A stretch of DNA of 9,194 bases from Actinomycetota bacterium (GTDB lineage Bacteria > Actinomycetota > Humimicrobiia > Humimicrobiales > Humimicrobiaceae). Made by a program: the position numbers and the translations under genes. This document shows, piece after piece, positions 1-6,816 of the stretch; position 1 is the stretch's first letter, and the number at the start of each line of letters is the position of its first letter. The stretch lies in NCBI GenBank assembly GCA_016927635.1, contig JAFGMJ010000180.1:1-9194 (forward strand), read 5' to 3'. The notes below the pieces were generated by a model, which did not search any database, had not been told where the DNA came from, and saw only the letters and a list, made by a program, of their open reading frames with translations.

Positions 1-112
1 AACTGATATTTTTTGATACCGGGAAATATTTAACCGTAGTTTAAGAAATATTATTTTTAATTTTTATGATTTAGTTTATTTAAGAGTATATGTATTTTGG
101 CTGTTTTTAGAA

Positions 113-141
113 TTGCATTTTTAAAGGGCAAAAGGTATTTT
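113..141 (+). promoter_or_regulatory. possible sigma-70 promoter for the BMC operon
   Basis: A -35-like TTGCAT (113-118) and a -10-like TATTTT (136-141) are separated by 17 bases. Each box matches consensus at four of six positions. Transcription would start near 148 and leave a leader of about 65 bases before the aldehyde dehydrogenase. The whole 1-200 stretch is extremely AT-rich, so such matches arise easily by chance. Apart from this and a 9-bp all-AT inverted repeat (149-169), I see no gene or RNA in 1-201. Confidence 0.28.
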
Positions 142-201
142 ATTTGATTTTTTTTAAATCTTAAAAAAATGTATTACTGAAATACAGCAAAACAATAAAA
201 C

Positions 202-208
202 AGGAGGT
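202..208 (+). promoter_or_regulatory. strong ribosome binding site deciding a GTG start
   Basis: AGGAGGT lies five bases upstream of the GTG at 214. The in-frame codon at 208-210 is TAA, so the reading frame cannot extend further upstream. The ATG at 212 is in another frame and stops after three codons (ATG TGG CTA TAG). The GTG is therefore the only start that keeps the N-terminal helix of the aldehyde dehydrogenase. Confidence 0.85.
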
Positions 209-213
209 AAGAT

Positions 214-1629
214 GTGGCTATAGACAACAGCCAGGTGGAAAAAATTGTTAGAGAAGTGGTAAACAGTTTGTTTTCAGCTACAGGCGCATCCGCCTTAAAA
301 ACTTCTTCTGCTGCAGTTTCTGCAGACGGTCTATTTGATAATATAGAGGATGCAATAAGAGCTGCAAAAGATTCTCAGGTAAAATTCATGGATCTTGGAA
401 GAGATATAAGGTTTAGGATAGTGGACGCTATAAGAAAAGACTCACTGGCCCAGAAAGAGCGCTTGGCCGCAATGACGGTTGAAGAGACAAAAATGGGAAG
501 GGTGGAGGATAAAATAAGAAAAAACGAAGTTGGCGCAATTTTTACACCTGGTCCGGAGGATCTCGTGGTAAGGACATACTCCAATGAAAACGGGACAATA
601 ACAATTGAAGGCGCCCCATTTGGTGTTATTGGAGCAATAACACCCATGACAAACCCGGTGCCAACTATTATAAATAATACAATAGCAATGATATCTGCAG
701 GCAATTCAGTGGTTTATCTGCCTCATCCAAGCGCACATAACTGTACAATAGAAATATTTAAAATAGTGCATAATGCGATAGTTTCTGCAGGCGGTCCGCC
801 AAACCTTATTACTGCTGCAAGAACTTCAAAAATTGAAAATGCCGCCACTGTTTTTAAAAGCCCTGATGTCGACCTTATTGTTGTCACCGGAGGGCCCGGG
901 ATAGTCAGGCTTGCTATGAAAAGCGGAAAAAGAGTTATGGGGGCAGGTCCCGGCAACCCACCTGTTGTCGTTGATGATACAGCCGATCTTCTTAAAGCTG
1001 CCGGGGACATAGTTACCGGCGCATCCTTTGATAATAATATTCTCTGCAATGAGGAAAAAATATGCATAGTTTTAAGAAATGTGCTTGACGGGCTTTTAAA
1101 TGCTTTCTCTAAATGCAACACATTTGTGCTTAACAATGAACAGGCCCAGAAAGTTGCAAATATTGTTGTAAAAGACGGCGAGATAGTTAAAAGCTATATG
1201 GGAAAAGACTGTTCGGTCATACTGCAGGCTGCAGGAATATCGGTCGATCCGGCTACAAGACTTGCAGTATTTGTAACAACAGAGGACCATCCTATAGTCC
1301 AGCATGAACAGCTTATGCCTATTTTGCCAATTGTTGCAGTAAATACTTTTGAAGAAGCTGTAAATGTTGCTTTAAGGGTCGAGCATAATTTCAAGCATAC
1401 TGCAGTAATACATTCTAATAATATTGAAAGGATTACCAAATTTGCCCAGACCTTAAACACCACATATGTTATTGTCAACGGCCCTTCGCAGGCTCTTGCG
1501 GGAGAAATATACAGGGGAGGCACGACATGGACAATAGCGGGAGCAACCGGTGAAGGAGTTACATCTCCGAGAGTATTTGTCAGGGAGAGAAGGCTGGTAG
1601 TAAGCGGCGGTATGAATTTTGTAAAATAA
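214..1629 (+). CDS. BMC-associated CoA-acylating aldehyde dehydrogenase (PduP/EutE-like)
   Basis: This enzyme should oxidise an aldehyde with NAD+ and CoA to an acyl-CoA inside a microcompartment lumen. The 471-residue length fits the PduP/EutE family. Residues about 4-20 form an amphipathic helix (VEKIVREVVNSLF) followed by an Ala/Ser/Thr-rich linker (21-38). This is the layout of N-terminal encapsulation peptides that bind shell proteins. The core runs from about 40 to 470. The GAPFGVIGAITPMTNP segment (133-148) matches the cofactor-binding start of the family. GAGPGNPPV (243-251) is another family motif. The catalytic cysteine is C278 in FDNNILCNEEK, the acylating-type context rather than the hydrolytic ALDH motif. 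The start is GTG, set by a strong SD. The two shell genes follow within 80 bases, which supports the compartment role. The aldehyde is not determined: propionaldehyde, acetaldehyde or lactaldehyde are all possible for the family. Confidence 0.93.
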   Translation: MAIDNSQVEKIVREVVNSLFSATGASALKTSSAAVSADGLFDNIEDAIRAAKDSQVKFMDLGRDIRFRIVDAIRKDSLAQKERLAAMTVEETKMGRVEDKIRKNEVGAIFTPGPEDLVVRTYSNENGTITIEGAPFGVIGAITPMTNPVPTIINNTIAMISAGNSVVYLPHPSAHNCTIEIFKIVHNAIVSAGGPPNLITAARTSKIENAATVFKSPDVDLIVVTGGPGIVRLAMKSGKRVMGAGPGNPPVVVDDTADLLKAAGDIVTGASFDNNILCNEEKICIVLRNVLDGLLNAFSKCNTFVLNNEQAQKVANIVVKDGEIVKSYMGKDCSVILQAAGISVDPATRLAVFVTTEDHPIVQHEQLMPILPIVAVNTFEEAVNVALRVEHNFKHTAVIHSNNIERITKFAQTLNTTYVIVNGPSQALAGEIYRGGTTWTIAGATGEGVTSPRVFVRERRLVVSGGMNFVK

Positions 1630-1673
1630 CAAAAAATGATTTTCATAAATTTATAAATTTTTCTTTATATCTG

Positions 1674-1680
1674 AAAGGAG
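1674..1680 (+). promoter_or_regulatory. ribosome binding site of the BMC-H gene
   Basis: AAAGGAG lies ten bases before the ATG at 1691. It supports that start over the internal ATG at codon 5 (GLIETRGL context), which is closer to where many family members begin. Confidence 0.6.
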
Positions 1681-1690
1681 AAAACAACTG

Positions 1691-2029
1691 ATGGAAGAAG
1701 CAATGGGATTAATAGAAACTAGAGGTCTTGTATCTGCGATAGAAGCGGCTGACGCAATGGTCAAAGCTGCAAATGTCAGGCTTGTTTCTAAAGAATATGC
1801 CGGAAGCGGTCTTGTAACAATGACTGTAAAAGGTGATGTGGGAGCTGTAAAGGCAGCAGTGGATGCAGGCGCAGCAGCAGCAAAAAGGATAGGCGAAGTC
1901 GTAAGCATTCATGTTATTCCAAGGCCTCATACTGAAGTCGATAAAGTGGTATCAGGCAAAATGGTAAGATCCGGAAGCGGCCAGGTGCCCAAAAACAAAG
2001 CAGCTGCAAAAGCAAAAGCTGACTTATAA
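1691..2029 (+). CDS. BMC-H hexameric shell protein (PduA/EutM-like)
   Basis: This is a single-BMC-domain protein that forms the hexameric tiles of a microcompartment facet. Residues 5-80 hold the whole domain: [20 protein letters not shown] near the start with the conserved lysine K25 that lies at the hexamer edge, the pore-loop region YAGSG (36-40), the segment [17 protein letters not shown] (48-64), and the closing SIHVIPRPH (72-80). This sequence is very close to canonical EutM/PduA. The protein has 112 residues, longer than the usual 90-100, because of a tail from about 88 on that is rich in Lys, Ala, Ser and Gly (ending [12 protein letters not shown]). The gene lies 61 bases after the aldehyde dehydrogenase and 17 bases before the second shell gene, so the three are probably co-transcribed. 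Confidence 0.96.
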   Translation: MEEAMGLIETRGLVSAIEAADAMVKAANVRLVSKEYAGSGLVTMTVKGDVGAVKAAVDAGAAAAKRIGEVVSIHVIPRPHTEVDKVVSGKMVRSGSGQVPKNKAAAKAKADL

Positions 2030-2046
2030 ACAAATGCAGGATAAAT

Positions 2047-2595
2047 ATGGAAAGATCTATTGGAGTTGTTGAATTCAGGAGCATAGCAATAGGCATAAGT
2101 GCTGTCGATACCATAGTAAAGGCTTCCCAGGTTAAAATACTTGATGCCAGGACAATATGCCCCGGCAAATATTATATAATATTTGCCGGAATGGTCAGTG
2201 CTGTAAAGAATTCATTAAGTGTTATTGAGAGTGAGTCTGACACATTTATTGTTGATTCTGTTGCAATCCCAAATGTATATCCTGAGATATTTGCAGGTTT
2301 AAACGCAACAACAGAAGTAAAAGACCTGAGGTCAATAGGCATTATCGAAACCCTTACAGCGCCTTCAATTATATGGGCAGCGGATGCTGCAATAAAAGCT
2401 ACAGATATAGATATAGTGGAGGTAAGAATAGCCAGGGCCCTGGGCGGGAAAAATATATGCATAATAAACGGCCAATTATCAGATGTCAGGGAATCTGTAA
2501 GGGCTGCAATTGCCTATGCCCAGGAAAAAGGATTTCTTGTAGACTATGAAGTAATAGCTGCCCCTCACCAGGACCTCTACAGGGCAGTACTATAA
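2047..2595 (+). CDS. BMC-T tandem-domain shell protein, PduT-like with Fe-S pore cysteine
   Basis: The 182 residues hold two BMC domains in tandem, about 4-85 and 95-180, which assemble as a pseudohexameric trimer. Each domain begins with the same pattern (SIGVVEFRSIA at 4-14; SIGIIETLTAP at 96-106). The pore loop of domain 1 reads TICPGKY (36-42), with cysteine C38. In PduT the equivalent cysteine, in the same TICPGK context, binds one [4Fe-4S] cluster at the trimer axis, thought to pass electrons across the shell. Domain 2 has LGGKN (132-136) at its pore position, with no cysteine there. The length equals that of PduT. The start follows the BMC-H stop by 17 bases, with only a weak AGGA upstream, so translation may be coupled. 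The family is clear; cluster binding is inferred from the conserved motif. Confidence 0.94.
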   Translation: MERSIGVVEFRSIAIGISAVDTIVKASQVKILDARTICPGKYYIIFAGMVSAVKNSLSVIESESDTFIVDSVAIPNVYPEIFAGLNATTEVKDLRSIGIIETLTAPSIIWAADAAIKATDIDIVEVRIARALGGKNICIINGQLSDVRESVRAAIAYAQEKGFLVDYEVIAAPHQDLYRAVL

Positions 2596-2622
2596 TAATT
2601 TAAGTAAAATATTAAAATAATA

Positions 2623-2673
2623 AAGCAGGTTTTACATATTTTTTTGCTCTTATGTATAAATCCTGCTTGTTTT
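2623..2673 (+). terminator. possible rho-independent terminator after the BMC shell genes
   Basis: AAGCAGG (2623-2629) pairs perfectly with CCTGCTT (2662-2668). After one mismatch, the inner stem continues as TTT/AAA (2631-2633 with 2658-2660) and ACATA/TATGT (2634-2638 with 2651-2655), with a two-base bulge. The loop is about 12 bases and T-rich. A short T run (2670-2673) follows after one G. It sits 27 bases after the BMC-T stop, where an operon end would fall. The T run is short, so termination may be partial. The same repeat could instead be an operator. Confidence 0.45.
2631..2660 (+). promoter_or_regulatory. candidate sigma-70 promoter for the 2-hydroxyacid genes, inside the inverted repeat
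   Basis: TTTACA (2631-2636) and TATAAA (2655-2660) each differ from consensus at one position and are 18 bases apart. Transcription would start near 2667, giving a leader of about 28 bases before the LarA-like gene. The boxes lie within the arms of the 2623-2668 inverted repeat. Local AT richness raises the chance of a false match. Confidence 0.4.
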
Positions 2674-2694
2674 AATTGAAAAGGCGCTTATAGC

Positions 2695-3975
2695 ATGATT
2701 ATCGGACTTGATTACGGAAAAGAAAAATTAAATGTTGATATTCCTGAAAAAAACCTGCTTCAAATCATTGAAAGCAGGAAAGTAGAAGCAATTAAAGAGC
2801 CTGAAAAAGCTCTTGCTGAAAGCCTGTCTAATCCTTACGGATGCGAGCCGCTTTCTGAAAAATTAAAAGGGAAAAAAGATGTATGTATAATCATATCTGA
2901 CTCGACCCGTGCTGCGCCTACAGGGCTTATGCTCAAGGTACTGCTCCCTTACATTGAATCATACGGCATAAAAAAAGATGATATCACTATTCTAATAGCT
3001 ACCGGGCTTCACAGGCCCAATCTTGGCAAAGAGCTTGAGGACCTTGTAGGCAAAGAAATTGCCAACGCTTACAGGATAATCAATCATAATGCAAGAGACA
3101 GGAAAAGCTGTAAAGAGATCGGCAAAACAAGGCAGGGCACGCCTGTTATAATCAATGAGCATTATGCAAATGCTGATTTTAAAATTCTTACAGGCCTTAT
3201 AGAACCCCATTTCATGGCAGGTTTTTCAGGTGGCAGAAAAGCAATATGCCCGGGTATAAGCTATCTGGATATGTTTAAATACTTTCACGGACCGGCCATA
3301 CTTGAGTCTCCGAAGGCAGCTTTTGGTATTCTTGAGGGAAATCCTTTTCATGAGGAGGCTACAGAGATAGCAAAGCTTGCCGGAGTGGATTTTATTGTAA
3401 ATACAACCATTAACAAGGAAAAAGAAATAACCGGCATATTCTGCGGAGAACTTGAACAAGCATTTTACATGGGCGCCGATTTCTGCATGCAATCAAGTAT
3501 CTGCTATATTGATAAAGAGGCTGATATAGTAATAACAACTGGCGGAGGCACACCTCTTGATGCGACTCTTTACCAGGTTGTAAAGGGAATGGTCGGAGCA
3601 ATGCCTGCAGTCAGGCGCAACGGTATAATAATAACAGCTGCAGAATGCACGGAGGAAATAGGCAGCAGGGAATTTGTAGAGCTTGTACAGCAGGAATCTG
3701 ACCTTGATGAATTTATGAGAAAGATAAATGATAAAAATTATTTTAAGATAGACCAGTGGGAGCTTGAGGAATTTGTAAGAGCAAGGAGAAAAGCTGAAAT
3801 ATTTCTGTACAGCGGATGCCTGCTTGTCTCAGCTTATAAAATACCTCCTGCTACCTTAACTCTTGTAAAATCTGTGGATGAGGGCCTGCAGAGGGCATTT
3901 AAAAAACTTGGAAAAGACGCGACAATAAATATAATACCCGAAGGGCCGTATGTCATACCGGTTTTAAAAAGATAA
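2695..3975 (+). CDS. larA: LarA-family nickel-dependent 2-hydroxyacid racemase/epimerase
   Basis: Members interconvert the stereoisomers of 2-hydroxyacids such as lactate, using a nickel-pincer nucleotide cofactor. The 426 residues match the family length. The key motifs sit nearly where they do in Lactiplantibacillus plantarum LarA. SDSTRAAP (68-75) carries D69 and R72, and TGLHRPN (103-109) carries H106. EPHFMAGFSGGRKAICPG (170-187) carries H172 and K182, the lysine expected to bind the cofactor covalently. FHGP (197-200) carries H198, a nickel ligand. YQVVKG (293-298) gives Q294 and K297, and W355 matches the late active-site tryptophan. No catalytic residue appears lost. The cofactor needs LarB, LarC and LarE, which are not in this window. 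A weak GAAAAGG SD lies ten bases upstream of the start. The GlcD-type gene 70 bases downstream suggests that this protein supplies the stereoisomer that enzyme oxidises. The substrate may be lactate or another short 2-hydroxyacid. Confidence 0.9.
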   Translation: MIIGLDYGKEKLNVDIPEKNLLQIIESRKVEAIKEPEKALAESLSNPYGCEPLSEKLKGKKDVCIIISDSTRAAPTGLMLKVLLPYIESYGIKKDDITILIATGLHRPNLGKELEDLVGKEIANAYRIINHNARDRKSCKEIGKTRQGTPVIINEHYANADFKILTGLIEPHFMAGFSGGRKAICPGISYLDMFKYFHGPAILESPKAAFGILEGNPFHEEATEIAKLAGVDFIVNTTINKEKEITGIFCGELEQAFYMGADFCMQSSICYIDKEADIVITTGGGTPLDATLYQVVKGMVGAMPAVRRNGIIITAAECTEEIGSREFVELVQQESDLDEFMRKINDKNYFKIDQWELEEFVRARRKAEIFLYSGCLLVSAYKIPPATLTLVKSVDEGLQRAFKKLGKDATINIIPEGPYVIPVLKR

Positions 3976-3993
3976 AATGAAAAAATTTATAAA

Positions 3994-4022
3994 TTATCAT
4001 TAAATAGATTTGCCAATATAAA
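3994..4022 (+). promoter_or_regulatory. weak candidate promoter before the GlcD-like gene
   Basis: TTATCA (3994-3999, four of six) and TATAAA (4017-4022, five of six) are 17 bases apart in the AT-rich 70-base gap. A transcript from here would have a leader of only about 17 bases. It is equally plausible that this gap holds no promoter and the gene is read through from the LarA-like gene. Confidence 0.2.
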
Positions 4023-4045
4023 ATTTTAAAGAATAAATTTATTTC

Positions 4046-5422
4046 ATGAAAGAAGAGCATATAGAATATTTAAAGGAGGCAATAGGCCAGGAGCGGGTCA
4101 TAACCGACCTGGAGGATAAAATTTGCCTTGGTTATGATTCAACAAGGCTTGAATATATGCCTGATGTAATCATAAGGGTGGAGAATTCCTGCCAGATAAG
4201 CCAGGTTCTTAAATTTGCAAATGAATACAAAATACCAGTCACTCCTCGCGGAGCCGCAACGGGCTTAAGCGGAGGCTGCCTTCCTGTACATGGCGGTATA
4301 TCCCTTATAATGCTTGAAATGAATAAAATACTAAATGTAAATGAAGTCGACCTTCTTGTAGAGGCTGAAGCTGGCGCGATAACTATTGATATAGACAAAG
4401 CTGCCAATAAATATGGCCTGTTTTACCCGCCTGACCCGGGCAGCCTTAAAACATCTACAATCGGCGGAAATATTGCTGAAAATGCCGGGGGCCTTAGGGG
4501 TTTAAAATATGGTGTAACAAAAGACTATGTGAATTCTCTTGAGCTTGTGCTACCCACAGGGGAAATAATAAATACAGGCGCAATAACAGTAAAAAGCGTA
4601 TCGGGTTATAACCTGGTGGACCTGGTTGTCGGTTCGGAAGGCACTCTTGCAATTGTTACAAAAGCAACGCTTGGCTTACTTCCTGTGCCAAAAGCAAGGG
4701 CAAGCATGCTTGCAAACTTTACAGATATGAGTTTGGCTGCAGGCTCTGTGAGAGACATAGTAGCCGCAGGCGTTATAACTGCAACTCTTGAATTTTTGGA
4801 TAATGTCACCATAAATGCTATAGAGGATTATCTCAATGTAGGGCTTGACAGGACAATTGGGGCAATGCTTTTAATTGAAGTAGACGGATATCAGGGCGCA
4901 GTGGATGCCGAGGCTGAAATAGTAAAAAATGTATGCAAAAAAAATAATTGCACAGATTTTCATCTTGCAAAATCCGATGAGGAAAGGGACAGATTGTGGT
5001 CGGCAAGAAGGGCGGCGCTGTCATCTCTTGCAAGAGTAAGGCCTTCAACAATACTTGAAGACGCAACAGTACCTCGCAGCCGGATAGTCGAGCTGGTCGA
5101 AGCAATAAATCATATAGCTGTAAAATATGGACTCAATATTGGAACCTTCGGTCATGCTGGTGACGGAAACCTGCATCCTACAATACTTACTGACCTGAGA
5201 AATAAAGAAGAGGGAAAAAAGGTTGAAAAGGCAATAGAGGACATTTTTGTAAAGACTATAGAGCTTGGCGGTACTCTTTCAGGCGAGCATGGAATTGGCC
5301 TTACAAAGGCAAAGTTTTTAAAGCTTGAAGTATCTGAAGACGCATATAAGCTGATGAAAAATATAAAGAAGACCTTTGACCCTAATAATATTTTAAATCC
5401 AGGCAAACTTTTTTTAAGCTAA
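4046..5422 (+). CDS. FAD-linked 2-hydroxyacid dehydrogenase, GlcD/D-lactate dehydrogenase type
   Basis: This is an FAD-dependent dehydrogenase of the vanillyl-alcohol-oxidase fold that oxidises a 2-hydroxyacid (D-lactate or glycolate) to the 2-oxoacid. In the FAD-binding domain (about 35-215) I see TPRGAATGLSGG (66-77), PPDPGSLKTSTIGGNIAENA (128-147) and GSEGTLAIVTKATL (196-209), all typical for binding the FAD diphosphate and ring. The C-terminal cap (about 220-458) has GHAGDGNLHP (369-378, H370 and H377) and GEHGIG (413-418, H415), the substrate/metal-site histidines of the family. It ends FDPNNILNPGKL, as GlcD proteins do. The 458-residue length is normal. No clear SD precedes the ATG; an AAAGGAGG at 4072-4079 lies inside the coding region and has no canonical start codon soon after it. 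The Fe-S partner follows 76 bases downstream. The exact substrate is not shown by sequence. Confidence 0.93.
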   Translation: MKEEHIEYLKEAIGQERVITDLEDKICLGYDSTRLEYMPDVIIRVENSCQISQVLKFANEYKIPVTPRGAATGLSGGCLPVHGGISLIMLEMNKILNVNEVDLLVEAEAGAITIDIDKAANKYGLFYPPDPGSLKTSTIGGNIAENAGGLRGLKYGVTKDYVNSLELVLPTGEIINTGAITVKSVSGYNLVDLVVGSEGTLAIVTKATLGLLPVPKARASMLANFTDMSLAAGSVRDIVAAGVITATLEFLDNVTINAIEDYLNVGLDRTIGAMLLIEVDGYQGAVDAEAEIVKNVCKKNNCTDFHLAKSDEERDRLWSARRAALSSLARVRPSTILEDATVPRSRIVELVEAINHIAVKYGLNIGTFGHAGDGNLHPTILTDLRNKEEGKKVEKAIEDIFVKTIELGGTLSGEHGIGLTKAKFLKLEVSEDAYKLMKNIKKTFDPNNILNPGKLFLS

Positions 5423-5498
5423 AAAACAGCTTTAAAGCCTTTTTTATATATTACGGCTGACATTTAAAAATTAATAAAAATAAATACAATTACCTGGC

Positions 5499-6734
5499 AT
5501 GGAAACGAAAATAAACAGTATTAAAACACAGCATAATAAAAAAGCTAAAAGTACGTCCCAGACAAGGGCTGCAAGGGTGTTTTTAAAAGGAGACGACCTT
5601 TTTGCCTGCAGCAGATGCGGGACCTGCCTTTCCATATGCCCGATTTATAAAAATACTTTAAATGAGGGTTTTGCCCCCCGGGGCAAATTAAGCCTTATCG
5701 AAGCAGTCGTAAACGGTAAAATTGGCTTTACAGATAAGCTTTCAGAAAAAATATATACATGCACAATGTGCAATCTTTGCACAACCGAATGTCCGAGCGG
5801 AGTAAAGGTAAGCGAGCTTTTCAGGGCAGTCAGGGAAGACCTAATTGAAAACAGCAAATATCCTGAAGTGCTTGATTACCTCAAGGATAAAATAGAAAAA
5901 GCATATAATATAACTTTTGACACCAACCAGGGAAGGCTTGACTGGTTAAAGCAGGTGCCTGATACGGATATAAATGATTATGTCAAGCCAACGGCAGATG
6001 TGGTTTATTTTGTCGGCTGCGTATCATCTTTTTCACCCCGTTCTTTTTCAATACCAAGGGCAATAGTCAAAATACTTAAAAAAGCGGATGTGGATTTTAC
6101 ACTTCTTGGCGAGGATGAATGGTGCTGCGGTTTTCCATTATTAAGTTCAGGCATGAAAGAAGAAGTAGGGGCTCTTGCAATGCATAATATAGAAAAAGTC
6201 ATTGAAAAAAAAGCAAAAATACTTCTCACAAGCTGCCCTTCATGTTTTCATACCTGGAAACATGAATATGAAAGCCTCACCGGAAAAAAAATTCCTTTTG
6301 AAATACTCCACATATCCCAGTATCTTTTAAACCTGGTAAATGCGGAAAAAATTAAACCGGGAAAACTTGACGTGAGGGTAACATATCATGACCCGTGTGA
6401 CCTTGGCCGCAATTCCGGGGTTTTTGAACAGCCAAGGCAATTGCTTAAAAGCATACCGGGTGTTGAACTTGTAGAGATGCAAACGTCAAAAAAACAGGCC
6501 AACTGCTGTGGCGGAGGAGGAAACATTGAATCTTTAAACCAGGCTCTTTCGGCAAAAATAGCAGATTCAAGAGCCGGAGAGATTATAGATACTAAAGCAG
6601 AAATTGCAGTATCCGCCTGCCAGCAGTGCGAAAGAACTCTTGCAACAGCACTGAAAAAAAGAAAGGGCGACACGGATTATAAAATCAAAGTAATGGATGT
6701 ATCAGAGATTCTTCTTGAAAGCCTTGAAGGCTAA
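5499..6734 (+). CDS. GlcF-like iron-sulfur subunit with two CCG domains
   Basis: This is the electron-transfer partner of the preceding FAD enzyme. After a basic, low-complexity N-terminus (1-27) come two [4Fe-4S] ferredoxin motifs: C37, C40, C43, C47 and C88, C91, C94, C98, each CxxCxxCxxxC followed by proline. Two cysteine-rich CCG domains follow. The first is C174, C209-C210, C246, C249 (CX34CCX35CXXC). The second is C300, C336-C337, C374, C377 (CX35CCX36CXXC). Both fit the spacing known from HdrB of heterodisulfide reductase, where such motifs bind noncubane clusters that reduce disulfides. There is no signal peptide or membrane segment, so the protein is probably cytosolic. No good SD precedes the ATG at 5499; a GTG at 5577 (codon 27) is a possible alternative start that would remove only the basic tail. 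A lipoyl carrier gene follows. Confidence 0.92.
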   Translation: METKINSIKTQHNKKAKSTSQTRAARVFLKGDDLFACSRCGTCLSICPIYKNTLNEGFAPRGKLSLIEAVVNGKIGFTDKLSEKIYTCTMCNLCTTECPSGVKVSELFRAVREDLIENSKYPEVLDYLKDKIEKAYNITFDTNQGRLDWLKQVPDTDINDYVKPTADVVYFVGCVSSFSPRSFSIPRAIVKILKKADVDFTLLGEDEWCCGFPLLSSGMKEEVGALAMHNIEKVIEKKAKILLTSCPSCFHTWKHEYESLTGKKIPFEILHISQYLLNLVNAEKIKPGKLDVRVTYHDPCDLGRNSGVFEQPRQLLKSIPGVELVEMQTSKKQANCCGGGGNIESLNQALSAKIADSRAGEIIDTKAEIAVSACQQCERTLATALKKRKGDTDYKIKVMDVSEILLESLEG

Positions 6735-6751
6735 GCAGTGTAAATTTTTAT

Positions 6752-6786
6752 TTGACATTTTAATCTCATAGTAACAATATATTGTT
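6752..6786 (+). promoter_or_regulatory. consensus -35 box followed by a 14-bp palindrome (possible promoter/operator)
   Basis: A perfect TTGACA sits at 6752-6757, in the gap between the GlcF-like and lipoyl genes. The best-spaced -10 is poor: CAATAT at 6775-6780, 17 bases on, matches three of six. TATATT at 6778-6783 matches five of six but is 20 bases away. A perfect palindrome, AACAATATATTGTT (6773-6786), covers the -10 zone, the usual place for a repressor site. No regulator is encoded in the window, and the palindrome has only two G-C pairs, so its role is uncertain. Confidence 0.35.
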
Positions 6787-6806
6787 TTTAAACCGGTAAT
6801 TTTTTT

Positions 6807-6812
6807 GGAGGT
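6807..6812 (+). promoter_or_regulatory. strong ribosome binding site of the lipoyl-carrier gene
   Basis: GGAGGT lies four bases before the ATG at 6817. It is much stronger than the sites before the two neighbouring oxidoreductase genes and the following gene, which suggests the carrier is made in higher amounts. Confidence 0.7.
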
Positions 6813-6816
6813 ATAA

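Noticed and set aside
149..169. Nine-base inverted repeat TTTTTTTAA / TTAAAAAAA in the leader
   Set aside because: It consists only of A and T in a stretch that is nearly all A/T, so it is expected by chance and would form a weak stem.
375..1908. Several open frames of 70-150 codons on the - strand opposite the aldehyde dehydrogenase and BMC-H genes
   Set aside because: They overlap well-supported + strand genes, show no recognisable domain, and are the expected antisense shadows of conserved coding sequence.
4072..4079. AAAGGAGG taken as the true ribosome binding site of the GlcD-like gene
   Set aside because: No ATG, GTG or TTG in the correct frame lies within a suitable distance, and starting later would cut into the conserved N-terminal region of the family.
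5423..5446. Possible terminator after the GlcD-like gene (A-tract, GCTTTAAAGC, T-tract)
   Set aside because: The GC part of the stem is only two to three pairs and the palindrome leaves almost no loop. The next gene is its natural partner, so termination here is unlikely.
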